DNA from: GCA-020345945 sp964596985
GTDB taxonomy: Archaea; Thermoproteota; Bathyarchaeia; RBG-16-48-13; GCA-020345945
Direction of reading: 5' to 3'
NCBI GenBank assembly: GCA_964596985.1
Contig: CAZQWG010000003.1
Location: 255,068-319,067 of the forward strand
Length of the DNA stretch: 64,000 bases
Below the pieces are notes generated by a model, which saw only the letters and a list, made by a program, of their open reading frames with translations, was not told the DNA's origin and searched no databases. Shown here piece by piece: positions 33,562-42,337 of the stretch (positions are counted from its first letter, which is position 1; every line of letters starts with the position of its first letter). The position numbers and the translations under genes are program-made.

Positions 33562-34389
33562 CTAAAGGGTGTTGATTAAGAATGTGCATTCCGGGCTTCC
33601 AGCAGCCTGGCATGTGATTTCCCGTACAGTCACTCTGCGTTCGAAGAGTTCTTCGAAGATGCCTTCCAAGTGTCCCTTGAGGAAGTAGCTTGCCGGGTCG
33701 GTATCCGGTTCTGCTGAAAGACATTCGAAATTGTCTTTGAAGACTACGATTGCATGAGCGGTTTCCCAGTTGATCTCTTTGAGGTTCGCTATTCCCCAAC
33801 CTGATGACCTGTAGAGGTTCATGAATTTGTCAAGATGCTTACGGATTAGGTCTTTTCCTATGGAGTTGGTCAGCTGTTTTGCAAGTGACCGACCGGCTGA
33901 GAGCCCTTCCTGATAGATCAGAGATTTCCCTCCGGACTGAAAGTTCTTGGTGAGATGTTGGAATATGTCTTTCATAGTGGCGATATGAATGGCTATTGCC
34001 TGTTCATCGCCCAAGAGGAGAGGGAAATGGTCTGGTTCGAATAAGAGTCCGTCAACCTGATTGGCTTCTATTACTTCCTCTACCCCTTGTCTACTCTTGA
34101 TCTCCTTAGTTACTTGAGTGGAGTCTATGGTAGCATCGGTAAGATCCAAGATGAAACACCACCGAGTAGTCTCCTCCCCTTTATTGTAATAGCCGCTGAT
34201 CTGAAGAATGTCTGCATTATGTTGGGCGAATATGGAGGCAATCTCAGCCACGGAGCCAAGAGAAGCCTTAGATTTGACGCTGAAATAAGTCAATGTCCTT
34301 TCAGGCTTATTGACAAGGAATGGGAGTACGCGTGGGTGGTATTTCTCGGACAAGACATTCGCCGCTAGACTTGTGTTTAAGTTCAACAT
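33562..34389 (-). CDS. ACT-like domain plus V4R domain protein
   Basis: 275 residues. Residues about 25-110 look like an ACT-type ligand-binding domain (TLTYFSVKSKASLGSVAEIASIFAQHNADILQISGY). Residues 160-275 form a V4R (4-vinyl reductase-like) domain with the closing CQAAGSPECTFLI. V4R domains bind small hydrophobic ligands and often sit in sensors. No output domain is present, so it may modulate a partner. The ATG is fixed by the reading frame. A 26-base element at 34438-34463 upstream is repeated before the gene ending at 59599, suggesting common control. Confidence 0.8.
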   Translation of the reverse strand: MLNLNTSLAANVLSEKYHPRVLPFLVNKPERTLTYFSVKSKASLGSVAEIASIFAQHNADILQISGYYNKGEETTRWCFILDLTDATIDSTQVTKEIKSRQGVEEVIEANQVDGLLFEPDHFPLLLGDEQAIAIHIATMKDIFQHLTKNFQSGGKSLIYQEGLSAGRSLAKQLTNSIGKDLIRKHLDKFMNLYRSSGWGIANLKEINWETAHAIVVFKDNFECLSAEPDTDPASYFLKGHLEGIFEELFERRVTVREITCQAAGSPECTFLINTL

Positions 34390-34437
34390 ATATACGTAAC
34401 GCTGACCTACATCAATCTACTTATCGGTCATTTATGA

Positions 34438-34463
34438 ACAGGTTTTTGGTACAGTTTTCCTCA
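34438..34463 (-). promoter_or_regulatory. Shared 26-base upstream element, copy 1
   Basis: On the minus strand it reads TGAGGAAAACTGTACC followed by AAAAACCTGT. A copy with one change is at 60064-60089, also upstream of a minus-strand gene. Weaker similarity extends to 34482. Here it starts 49 bases before the V4R gene's ATG, a position suited to an activator site or upstream promoter element. Confidence 0.7.
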
Positions 34464-34587
34464 CTTAGAATAGAAATAGGCGCCCGCGAAATGTTACCGA
34501 GATCAAAAGGAGCTACCAGGCGACAATACCTCTAGAAATGTTCAAACCCGCGAAGGGTCAGTAAGAGAGACACGCTCTCGATTCGGC

Positions 34588-35829
34588 TCAGTGACGAGCA
34601 AATCGTATTGGAGAATATGCAGAATGGAATAGCACGCGTAAGCTACGGGAACGTCCTGTCTGGCTTGAAGTTGGCTTCCCTCTTTCTCGTAAGACTTGAT
34701 GTGTTCTTCTAATATACAGTAGTATGACAACGTCAGATCCTAGAAATCCGAGTATGCCGTATAGCGCTGCGTAGTTGCCTATCCCGAATAAGCCCAAAGA
34801 CCCCAGATCTTTGATCATCATCGAAGGCACATTTGCCTTTATCCAATCCAGAACTTTTGTAAACTCGTTGAATAACTCAGCATTGAACTCTGAAGGAGCA
34901 CCGCCTATCCAATCGTGGAATTGTTGAGGATGAACCGTCAGAACAGCGAACCAATACTTAGCCAGCGATTCTTTGATGGATTGGATGATCGTCTCTGCAG
35001 GTAGCTGTATCCAAGATCCTTCTCTTTCTCCAACCCATTTGAAGTTCGCAGTAATTACAGTTCTCGGAAGGTGTTTTACTTCGCTTTCCCATTCGGGGGA
35101 ATCGGTTGACGTACTGGCACTGAGGTATAAGAACCCTGTATCTCTACATACACTTAGTGTGTCATCGTTGAAGGCATTCATAGGAGGAATGAATGTGACT
35201 ATCTCTGTTTCAGAGAAGGTACCTTCCAGTTTCTGTCTTCCCCTAATTAAGAGATCTCGCTGCTGACCGTAATTTAACTTGGAGAAATCCTCATTCGTCC
35301 ATCCGTGAAGAGCAACCTCGAAGAGTCCTTTATCAACCCCGTCCTGAACTCGACTGATTACTTCTTGGTCGTACCCAATGATGCCAGGGATCACGCCGAG
35401 AGTTACTTTAATTTTAGTAGAAAGGAAGTAATCCATGAGATTGATCTGGCCTTCTCGCATCCAAGTATCCTGAATATCGTCAAGACGTATGCAGACTTTT
35501 CCGCCGAAAGGATTCAGTCCGGCCATATACCCGCCTGAAAGTACATAAAGTGAAAGTATCGCGATGATCATCCATGCTCCTGTGAGGAGTGCTTCGGTTC
35601 GCGTAACGACAGAGAGTAAGCTGTGCTTGTCATGGGCAAGAGGTCGACTCTCGTCTGGCTTCGCTCCGAGTTGTTCTTCCAGTTGTTGAATCCTTCTCTC
35701 AAGGGCCGCATTTCTTTCCAGGTGTTCCCGTTTTCGTCGGTGCAGTTCCTCACACTTGTCGATTAGCCTATCATTCATATCCAATAGGCTCTGCAGTTCT
35801 TCCCTGCTCAGCCTGACTTGGTCGTTCAC
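34588..35829 (-). CDS. Membrane-anchored polysaccharide deacetylase-like (DUF2334-type) protein with coiled coil
   Basis: 413 residues. Residues 5-55 are a charged coiled coil (ELQSLLDMNDRLIDKCEELHRRK), and a membrane helix follows at about 83-102. Residues 110-330 form a polysaccharide deacetylase-like domain, with RLDDIQD and the metal-site-type ALHGWTNEDFSKL and TVHPQQF. A second membrane helix lies near residue 355-375, then a basic tail. It may act on surface sugars. The histidine and aspartate pattern suggests a metal site, but activity is unproven. It is transcribed alone. Confidence 0.75.
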   Translation of the reverse strand: MNDQVRLSREELQSLLDMNDRLIDKCEELHRRKREHLERNAALERRIQQLEEQLGAKPDESRPLAHDKHSLLSVVTRTEALLTGAWMIIAILSLYVLSGGYMAGLNPFGGKVCIRLDDIQDTWMREGQINLMDYFLSTKIKVTLGVIPGIIGYDQEVISRVQDGVDKGLFEVALHGWTNEDFSKLNYGQQRDLLIRGRQKLEGTFSETEIVTFIPPMNAFNDDTLSVCRDTGFLYLSASTSTDSPEWESEVKHLPRTVITANFKWVGEREGSWIQLPAETIIQSIKESLAKYWFAVLTVHPQQFHDWIGGAPSEFNAELFNEFTKVLDWIKANVPSMMIKDLGSLGLFGIGNYAALYGILGFLGSDVVILLYIRRTHQVLRERGKPTSSQTGRSRSLRVLFHSAYSPIRFARH

Positions 35830-36077
35830 CCTTTTTCCTTCCTAAGACCTGGTAGAATCAACTAATCCTCACTTCAGGCGAACTCATCGTTTAGACTTTG
35901 AGTTCAGAGCAATAGAAAAAACTACCGTCGGAAAATGCCTCGAAGCATGTCATAATGAAATGCGTTGGAAAATAACCCTCACTCTGATCTCTGTCCAACT
36001 TTTGAACCTAAGATTCTCTGGAGTTTCAAGATTGCTAAGAACTGAGTTAATAGGGAAAATGTTTGAGATAGCCATTG

Positions 36078-36314
36078 CTATTCTAGCCTGGTTGGTATCT
36101 CGACTGCTGTTTGGGTCCGCTGGACCCCCTTCAATGACTGAAACTTGTCTATGATCTCTCTCAGCGTGTTCATACTGGTAAATTCGACGTAGGCAACGAC
36201 ATCGAATTGACCGGTGACGGCGTGGGCCATCTTAACCCCCTCGATCTTAGTCGCCGCTTCGGCGATCTCCCACAACGCCCCAGGATCTGAGTTGATAAAC
36301 ACGTAGGCTTTCAT
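36078..36314 (-). CDS. Stand-alone Lrp/AsnC ligand-binding (RAM) domain protein
   Basis: 78 residues from the ATG at 36314, which has GAGGTG ahead of it; an upstream in-frame ATG at 36347 has no such site. The RAM fold is clear: KAYVFINSDPGALWEIAEAA, GVKMAHAVTGQFDVVAYVEF, and GVQRTQTAVEI. There is no DNA-binding domain. The protein is the best local template for the disrupted gene at 39134, which aligns with it without gaps once a 52-base insertion is removed. Ligand unknown. Confidence 0.85.
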   Translation of the reverse strand: MKAYVFINSDPGALWEIAEAATKIEGVKMAHAVTGQFDVVAYVEFTSMNTLREIIDKFQSLKGVQRTQTAVEIPTRLE

Positions 36315-36482
36315 TGCAGACACCTCTACTAAGATTAGGATCGGCACTCCATATTCAATCTACCGGGTATCACCCTCATTACAAGGTGACGATGTCCTCT
36401 TCGAGATCGTCGTTTTGACTCTCTTTGAACTAGCCGGCTTCCGTATTGCTTTTGAGCATTCCAGGTAAAAGTACTATGCGGC

Positions 36483-37745
36483 GTGGTGCTATTCGTGAAC
36501 ACGATCAGAGTCCTAACCTATCCTTGGTTCGGCGACACCCCTCTCGACCTCAATTTTCCTGATGGTTGGAACCTCGTTGAGTGCAAAATGGCTGGTCACG
36601 ATGCGTCCAGATTGACCCAAGAGCAGATCAGAGAGAAGATCCAACACCCAATCGGATCGCCAACCTTACGTGAACTTGCGGACGGGAAGAAGGAATGTGT
36701 CATCCTCGTTGGGGATTTGAGCAGGCCATTCAAAGCCTTTCAGGTCTTGCCTGCGGTTCTCGATGAACTACATGCAGGGGGTATTAGCGACAAACACATC
36801 AGGTTTGTAATAGCCAAAGGTTGCCATCAATGGGTGACTCTTGATGCTCAGCAGAAGAAGCTCGGCAAAGAGATCCCGGAACGCTTCTTGGTCTTCAACC
36901 ACAACGTATTCGAGAACCATGTAGACCTAGGTAAGACGCGTCGAGGAACGCCTGTACTTGTCAACAGGGAGGTCATGAACTGCGATTTGAAGGTGGCGGT
37001 TCACGGCATCATACCGCATAGAAGGGCTGGGTTCGGTGGCGGAAGCAAGATAGTCCTCCCTGGAATATCCTCCATTGAGACTGTCACCTACAACCACACT
37101 AGAATCACTGATGGAACTGGAAAAGGTAGGATCAAAGGAAACGCGAGGAGAGCGGATATGGACGAAGCTGCGGAGATGGTGGGCATAGACTTCACCGTCA
37201 ACCAGATTGTAAACGCTTCAAGAGACTGTGCAGACCTTGTCTGCGGGGACATGTTCTCTGCTCACAGAGAAGGCGTGAAGATAGCCAGAAGACATTATAA
37301 GACCGAGATTCTCCCCGACGCCGACATAGCTATCGGAAACGGGTATCCGATGGACGACGAAGCATACAAGGTATTCGGGGTATGCACAGCCTCTGTGAGA
37401 GAAGGCGGAGACATTGCAGTCCTGATCCACACCCCAGAAGGATGTATCGGACACTATGGGAACGGGCGCTTCGGAAGCGACTACGGAGGACCGGCTGCGA
37501 CCCCCTGGAAACCCTGGGGCGGGAAAGGCATAGCGAAACCGCCATGGAAGATGAAGAGGATACTCGTCATGTCTCCCCAGTACTCGCTAATGGATGAATG
37601 GTACTACGGGACAGGATCGATATGGGTGAAATCCTGGAACGATCTCTTAGAGAAACTGAAAGACGTTCACGGTGAGAGGGCTGACGTGGCTATCTATCCG
37701 TGTGCAACAATCCAGATGACCGAAGAAGAGGCAGCCCAGGAGTGA
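36483..37745 (+). CDS. LarA-like nickel-pincer lactate racemase family protein
   Basis: 420 residues of the DUF2088/LarA family. VGDLSRPFKAFQVLP is the N-terminal signature, AKGCHQWVTLDAQQKKLG has the catalytic-type histidine, and the HRRAGFGGGSKIVLPGISSIETV segment has the pincer-cofactor lysine. LarA racemises or epimerises 2-hydroxyacids using a nickel-pincer nucleotide. No larB, larC or larE maturation genes are in the window. A GTG start, with more in-frame GTGs nearby. Close to the amidohydrolase and later sugar-acid genes, it may act on a sugar-derived hydroxyacid rather than lactate. Confidence 0.85.
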   Translation: MVLFVNTIRVLTYPWFGDTPLDLNFPDGWNLVECKMAGHDASRLTQEQIREKIQHPIGSPTLRELADGKKECVILVGDLSRPFKAFQVLPAVLDELHAGGISDKHIRFVIAKGCHQWVTLDAQQKKLGKEIPERFLVFNHNVFENHVDLGKTRRGTPVLVNREVMNCDLKVAVHGIIPHRRAGFGGGSKIVLPGISSIETVTYNHTRITDGTGKGRIKGNARRADMDEAAEMVGIDFTVNQIVNASRDCADLVCGDMFSAHREGVKIARRHYKTEILPDADIAIGNGYPMDDEAYKVFGVCTASVREGGDIAVLIHTPEGCIGHYGNGRFGSDYGGPAATPWKPWGGKGIAKPPWKMKRILVMSPQYSLMDEWYYGTGSIWVKSWNDLLEKLKDVHGERADVAIYPCATIQMTEEEAAQE

Positions 37746-37754
37746 GAATTAACC

Positions 37755-38972
37755 CTATCTCTTGGACGCTTCCAGGTACGGTGGCGGCCAGACCCAGCCT
37801 GTTTGACTCCAACTCCTTGCAAGGAAGAGACGACCCTCCTTCACGGCGACGATCGGAACCAACCTCTCTTTCCCGATCTTACGTCCGGCTTCCGCGTCTG
37901 TGAATTCGAATCTCCCCTTCTCAAGATCGAGAATCGTTAAGTCCCCCGATGCCCCGTTTCTAAGGGTGCCAAGTGTACCTTCCCTACCGATTATCCTCGC
38001 GGGTCCTACCGTAACCCTCTCGATAACCTCGTCCAACGACATACCTAGCGTAAGGAACTTAGACATTGTCGTCGGAAGATCGTACACCGGTCCCATGACG
38101 CTTGAAGCATTCAAGTCAGTGCTGATCGTGTCAGGTTTGAGTCCTTGGCTTAAAGCCTTCGAAGCGACTCCGAAGGAGAAGTTACCCCTACCATGGGCGA
38201 CATCCAGCAAAACCCCTCGCTCAACCCCCTCATAGACCTCGGGGACTACCTTTCCTTTTTCATCAAGGACGCCGGAATTCTCGGCGAAAGGATGGGTCAA
38301 TATGTCTCCTGGTCTGAGCTCCGAGAGAACGTCGCCCAATGTGACCCCTCTTAGCACATCCTTCTGATCTGTCCTGATTCCATGCACCATGAGCGGCTTA
38401 CCAGCCTTCTCCGCCGCCTCTCTCGCCAACCCCAATGCTTCTAGAGGGGGCGTCTTCCCGAGGGCACCCCTGGTCAATCTTACCTTCACCCCGAGAATAA
38501 CATCAGATCTACTCTTGCAAAGTTCAATCGTCCCCTCAACGTCCACGAAACAGAGGTCAGCCAGCTCAGGTCTCCCGGGGAGTCCTAAAGAGGATATGTT
38601 GAGAAAAAGGAAGAGCCGGGTGTTGTACACTTCCCTTGAGAACCCGCGGAGGGCTATTGAAAGCGTGGATGAACCTGCTGATCCGCAGTCCACGGCAGTA
38701 GTAACACCGGAGGCTAGGCACATCTGGTCTGGTTCGCCGTTGTATCTGAACTGGTTCCTAAACGGATAGACATGGACATGCATGTCTATGAGACCCGGAC
38801 TGACGATCCTCCCCGAGGCATCAACAGCCTGTCTTGTGTCGATACGTGGTTCGGCACCTAACCTCTCTCCAATATCCGCTATTCGACCGTCGGTAATAGC
38901 TACATCCATCTTCCTGTGTATTCCTTGTGAGGGATCTATCACAATGCCATTCTTTACTACAAGGTCATACAT
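37755..38972 (-). CDS. Amidohydrolase/deacetylase-family enzyme
   Basis: 405 residues. The metal-binding HxH is in GLIDMHVHVYPF; the later MVHGIR, LTHPF and DVAHGRGN give further ligands, and STDLNASS the final aspartate. The pattern fits the amidohydrolase superfamily group annotated as amidohydrolase/deacetylase or adenine-deaminase-like. The metal-carrying lysine may be in LGVKVRLTRG. Substrates (N-acyl-amino acids, cyclic imides) are unknown. It converges on the LarA-like gene, with only nine bases between the stops. Confidence 0.85.
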   Translation of the reverse strand: MYDLVVKNGIVIDPSQGIHRKMDVAITDGRIADIGERLGAEPRIDTRQAVDASGRIVSPGLIDMHVHVYPFRNQFRYNGEPDQMCLASGVTTAVDCGSAGSSTLSIALRGFSREVYNTRLFLFLNISSLGLPGRPELADLCFVDVEGTIELCKSRSDVILGVKVRLTRGALGKTPPLEALGLAREAAEKAGKPLMVHGIRTDQKDVLRGVTLGDVLSELRPGDILTHPFAENSGVLDEKGKVVPEVYEGVERGVLLDVAHGRGNFSFGVASKALSQGLKPDTISTDLNASSVMGPVYDLPTTMSKFLTLGMSLDEVIERVTVGPARIIGREGTLGTLRNGASGDLTILDLEKGRFEFTDAEAGRKIGKERLVPIVAVKEGRLFLARSWSQTGWVWPPPYLEASKR

Positions 38973-39133
38973 GGGTTGAGGGTAGGACGAAGGTTCTATT
39001 ATCGTTATCCCGTCCGTCCCGTCGCGTCTCGGATACGAGTATGCGTGCCCAGTGCTGGAATCGTTGTTCTTCTCGAAATCCTTAACCGTTTCATCAGTAA
39101 TAGAACAAACGAATGTCTTAAGGAAGGATAGAA

Positions 39134-39416
39134 ATGGCGACAGCTTTTGTGTTGATAAACTCTGAGATTGGAGCGGAAGAAGACGTTCTGAAAGAACTTC
39201 GGAAGATGAAAGGCGTAGAAGAAGCGTACGTGGTTGTGAATCTGGGTTCCTAGGAAGAACACTCGGTTACCTAGTTTCACCACGAAATACGGCGTCTACG
39301 ATGTCATCGCGAAGGTTCAAGCAGAGGACATGAGCAAACTGAAAGAAACGATCACCAGCCAAATGCGGGCGTTAGATACGGTCAGAAGCACGTTGACCAT
39401 GATCGTTGTAACGTAG
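39134..39416 (+). pseudogene. RAM-domain (Lrp-type) gene interrupted by a 52-base insertion
   Basis: The first 34 codons (MATAFVLINSEIGAEEDVLK...GVEEAYVV) and the last 42 (YGVYDVIAKVQAEDMSKLKE...TLTMIVVT) together give a 76-residue RAM protein that aligns without gaps with the 36078 protein. Bases 39236-39287, inserted between them, shift the frame and add stops. The insertion can fold with CGTGG of the exon pairing CCACG near its own end, but it does not make the bulge-helix-bulge of archaeal introns. It is either a disrupted gene, a sequencing error or an unusual intervening sequence. Confidence 0.75.
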
Positions 39417-39613
39417 ATATCCGGGCAGAATTCGAAAACAACGGATTACGGCTACCTGTTCATCCCCTTTTTCCATAGTGCCGTCACGACAGCGGTGATA
39501 GTCCCACCAAGAAAAGTAGGCATACCAACGTCATCCCACTCGGGTCGTCTGTCTTCACACTATTCGTCTCCTGCAGAGGGGCTGACAGTGTAAACCAGCA
39601 CAACCCCCGCTCA

Positions 39614-39865
39614 TCAATGAGAGATGATGAATATCGTCATCGCCAAACCAGTCGACCTTTTGACGAAGTAGGCCGAAGCCCGCATCAGCAAGATAGTTAG
39701 CGACATCACTAGAATCGAGGTTCCGAGGAGAAAGGGGAGAAACCAGAAAAGAAAGAAGAATATCGCTGCAAAGAAGAACCCTACCGCAAGGAAGAACACT
39801 GGTTGGCGAAGAGGCTTCGTACCGCAATATCCCATAGTTTCCAGGGGGGGATCCCAAGCCTTCAA
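39614..39865 (-). CDS. Small two-helix membrane protein
   Basis: Up to 83 residues, or 73 from an ATG at 39835. Two hydrophobic helices are separated by a short loop: FFLAVGFFFAAIFFFLFWFLPFL and TSILVMSLTILLM. No family recognised. Composition and the absence of stops support a gene, but the ribosome-binding site is weak and there is no operon context. It could be a small electron-transfer accessory or a regulator of unknown kind. Confidence 0.45.
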   Translation of the reverse strand: MKAWDPPLETMGYCGTKPLRQPVFFLAVGFFFAAIFFFLFWFLPFLLGTSILVMSLTILLMRASAYFVKRSTGLAMTIFIISH

Positions 39866-40020
39866 ATAATGAACGTATAGGACTTGACGGCGGCTAACCC
39901 CGTTTCTCTTGGTGAGCTCATCTCCTTTGCATCCGGAATCTTTCTTTTCTCAGCCTCCGACTTTGGGTTGTACCACTAACCGTGTTTCCCTAGCAGTTTT
40001 TCGGTGTTTTGAACTTATAT

Positions 40021-40170
40021 TCAAGTATACTTCTCCGGGTTCTCTTCAAAGGCTTTCTTGCATCCTGGGGCACAGAAGTAGTATGTCTTGCCTTGATACT
40101 CGCTCTTCCATTTCGCCGTCTCTTCCTCTACTTCCATACCGCAGATAGGGTCCTTCGCCGTTTTCTTCAC
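40021..40170 (-). CDS. YHS-domain metal-binding protein (second copy)
   Basis: 49 residues, starting at a GTG with GGAGGG upstream: MKKTAKDPICGMEVEEE, GKTYYFCAPGCKKAFEENPEKYT. It is very similar to the YHS protein at 23013, sharing GKTYYFCA-GCKKAFEENP. The cysteines DPICGM and YFC...C are all present. It stands alone here, without the small membrane partner found at the first copy. A cytosolic metal carrier is the likely role, by analogy with YHS modules of copper proteins. Confidence 0.85.
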   Translation of the reverse strand: MKKTAKDPICGMEVEEETAKWKSEYQGKTYYFCAPGCKKAFEENPEKYT

Positions 40171-40290
40171 CTCCCTCCATTATCTGATAGTGTTTCACTG
40201 ATTCAGGCCATAAAGGGTTTCTTCCCCCAATCGTCGGATGAAGGCCAAGAATATTACCTTCACATGTGAGGAGGGAAATCACCTAAGATA

Positions 40291-40638
40291 GTGCCGAGAA
40301 GTGTGTATCAAACAAACAGGTTCAATAAAGATAAGATTGAATACGTCTTCTCTACCTTGATGATGGTCGATATGGGCGAGGAGGATAGATTGAAGATCCT
40401 GAGGGCATTGAAATCGATTCACCCTGATCCATACGGAATGGGTGAAGAGGAACTAAGAGAGACACTGGGCTGGTCTGGCGAGAGACTCGAAGAAACTCTG
40501 AGACATCCGAAGAAGGAAGGGCTTGTAGAGGGAAGCGAAGACTTGGTATTTGATTTCGAGGATAGCAATCATAAGCCGTATTCATACCTTTGGATAAGGA
40601 TAACGCAAGAAGGAATTGATGTCATAGGAAAGGAATAG
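40291..40638 (+). CDS. Predicted winged-helix protein
   Basis: 115 residues, GTG start. The part EEDRLKILRALKSIHPDPYGMGEEELRETLGWSGERLEETLRH, with KKEGLVEGSEDLVF and YLWIRITQEGIDVIGKE, reads as a winged-helix domain with helices, wing and a final helix, as in archaeal regulators. No specific family is recognised and no ligand domain is present. It is divergent from the YHS gene, so the two may be co-regulated, but the gap is short. Confidence 0.6.
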   Translation: MPRSVYQTNRFNKDKIEYVFSTLMMVDMGEEDRLKILRALKSIHPDPYGMGEEELRETLGWSGERLEETLRHPKKEGLVEGSEDLVFDFEDSNHKPYSYLWIRITQEGIDVIGKE

Positions 40639-40909
40639 GTGAGGGTGCAAGAAGAATCCTCGTGCATGTCAACGATATCCGGAAAGATGTTTCGTGAACA
40701 TTAAGAATTAGGGTAACCTCAGAAACTAATGGAAGACACGTGTGACGGTTGAGTACATTCAATGTATTTGACGTTACTTTCACTGATCTGTCCCTGTCTT
40801 CCGGTAAACACCCTTATCGCCTAAATACCTGTTTCCCTACTTTCCGTGTAAAACCATTGAGACACGGTGAAGAGAGGATAGGGTTGATCTAAGAGGTACG
40901 CGCATTCGC

Positions 40910-41368
40910 GTGCTCCGCAGTCCAAGAATCTCTGATTTGGATCTGATGGCAATGCCCAAGGAAAGGTCGAGTAGGAAAGAGACCAACGGAAGTCGCAGCC
41001 ATCCATATAGGGACCTCCCCCTGTCTGAGAAGGAACTGGAACTCTTCTACAATCACATCTGTAACCACTCGAGGACCGCCGCGACACGAATCCTCTCGGA
41101 TGTTCATGATGGTAATCCTCGTCCCGAGTGGACCGAAGGCTACTTCGTCGCCCTGGAGGGCATGGTGTACTCCCTCAAGGATCAATCCAGCCTCCTCAAC
41201 CGTCTCACTAACAACGGAACAAGCAATGAATATCTCCTTGAATTACGAAGACAGTTTGCGGTCCGAACCCGCCCTCTTTGTGAACCATACGATCAAGGAT
41301 ACTTCTCCGCCTGGATAAACCTCCTCCAGGCGATCAGCAGAATCCCCAAGGATGAGGTAGGTAACTGA
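40910..41368 (+). CDS. Hypothetical soluble protein, 152 residues
   Basis: No family recognised. After a basic, low-complexity start (residues 1-38) the remainder is rich in helix-forming residues with aromatic positions: LSEKELELFYNHICNHSRTAATRIL, EWTEGYFVALEGMVYSLKD, GYFSAWINLLQAI. The start is a GTG; the in-frame ATG at 40946 or 40952 may be the real one because it removes most of the disordered part. The gene stands alone. Codon choice is like that of neighbouring genes. Confidence 0.5.
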   Translation: MLRSPRISDLDLMAMPKERSSRKETNGSRSHPYRDLPLSEKELELFYNHICNHSRTAATRILSDVHDGNPRPEWTEGYFVALEGMVYSLKDQSSLLNRLTNNGTSNEYLLELRRQFAVRTRPLCEPYDQGYFSAWINLLQAISRIPKDEVGN

Positions 41369-41407
41369 GTACGCACAGCTACGCCGTGCTCTGGGTCTTG
41401 TGATCGT

Positions 41408-41512
41408 TCAGACCAATGCTTCTCTGATCGTGGCTCCCTCGTAGTTCACTGGTGTTGGGATTCCGGGTAGGTGGGTTATGGTCGGCACTATATCCACAGT
41501 CTGATTGGCTTT
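41408..41512 (-). pseudogene. C-terminal remnant of an alkaline-phosphatase-fold phosphodiesterase
   Basis: About 34 codons on the minus strand read QTVDIVPTITHLPGIPTPV and end NYEGATIREALV before a stop. This matches the closing motif of type I phosphodiesterase/sulfatase-fold enzymes (D-I-x-PT-x-x-x-L-x-G-I-P). An in-frame stop bounds it upstream and no start codon exists. The rest of the enzyme is absent, so this is a gene scar. Confidence 0.55.
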
Positions 41513-41734
41513 TCAGTCTGCATCCTTCTTGACCCCCTAGCCAGCCTTCCTTGCTACTTTCTGCCTTGAATGTGGAATGAAGCAGCTCAGAAGGTTGTAT
41601 CAACTTAATGGGACAGAAAGAGAAAAGGTGACATGGTTCTGATGTGTGGATTAGAAGAGCACGGCAGATATGCGGGTCTACAGGAAATGCTATATCTTAA
41701 TTGATCAGAATAGACTCTGAGTGGAGAACTAACC
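41513..41734. promoter_or_regulatory. Intergenic region before the CBS gene
   Basis: No gene seen. GCTATATCTTAATTG at about 41690-41704 offers a TATA-like sequence for the CBS-domain gene, whose GTGGAG ribosome-binding site lies just before its TTG start. Confidence 0.4.
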
Positions 41735-42166
41735 TTGACTTATCTTGTGAAAGATGCGATGCGAAAGGATGTCCTAACCATCGGCAAGAATTCATCGCTT
41801 GTCAAGGCTGCGAAGGCGATGGTAAAGAAACATGTCGGATGCTTGATTGTAGTAGAGAAAGCTAAGCCTATCGGGATAATTACCGAGAATAATTTTGTTG
41901 TCACGGTAGTCTCGAAGAGTTTGGACCCAAAGAAGCTGAAGGTCAAGGACATCATGACTAAGGATCTAGTCTCGGTCGATCCAGACAGTGACCTCTACGA
42001 AGCGGTCAAAATCATGAAGGAGCATGGTGTCAGGAGGGTCCCAGTCATCAAAGATGATATTCTCTACGGCATCCTTGGTCCGAGTGAGCTGGCTGAGAGC
42101 TTCACACCGTACGTGGACAAACTGACCAAGGAGATCTTGAGGACCGGAATGGGTCTCATATTCTAG
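41735..42166 (+). CDS. CBS-domain pair protein
   Basis: 143 residues made of two CBS motifs (VKDAMRKDVLTIGKNSSLVKAAKAMVKKH and VKDIMTKDLVSVDPDSDLYEAVKIMKEHGVRRVPVI), ending in a short helix. CBS pairs bind adenine nucleotides or SAM and regulate partner proteins. The start is a TTG with GGAG upstream. There is no other domain, as in many archaeal stand-alone CBS proteins. No partner can be named from the neighbours (DUF362 downstream). Confidence 0.88.
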   Translation: MTYLVKDAMRKDVLTIGKNSSLVKAAKAMVKKHVGCLIVVEKAKPIGIITENNFVVTVVSKSLDPKKLKVKDIMTKDLVSVDPDSDLYEAVKIMKEHGVRRVPVIKDDILYGILGPSELAESFTPYVDKLTKEILRTGMGLIF

Positions 42167-42337
42167 GGGAGACCCCCCTTTAATTATTCGCCTCTTGATA
42201 TCTCATAAAGTTGGATACTCTGTTCGTGATCTGGTCTGTCATCGTTAGCATCTCTGTTGGCTTATACCGATTCGCCAAGAAGAAGTCTATTCCCGTTTGA
42301 GCGTGCTTGAGAACATATTAAACATCCTATCTTCCTA

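Noticed and set aside
39236..39287. Archaeal bulge-helix-bulge intron in the RAM gene
   Set aside because: Exon-insert pairing exists, but the needed 3-base bulges on opposite strands around a 4-bp helix do not occur at the inferred junctions; treated as an insertion or error.
40639..40909. Possible regulatory RNA or gene in the 271-base gap
   Set aside because: No stable structure, ribosome-binding site or conserved frame was seen.
42167..42337. Short open frame on the minus strand with natural-looking composition (about 40 codons ending at 42180)
   Set aside because: It has no start codon, is bounded by a stop and matches no family I recognise; possibly another gene scar.
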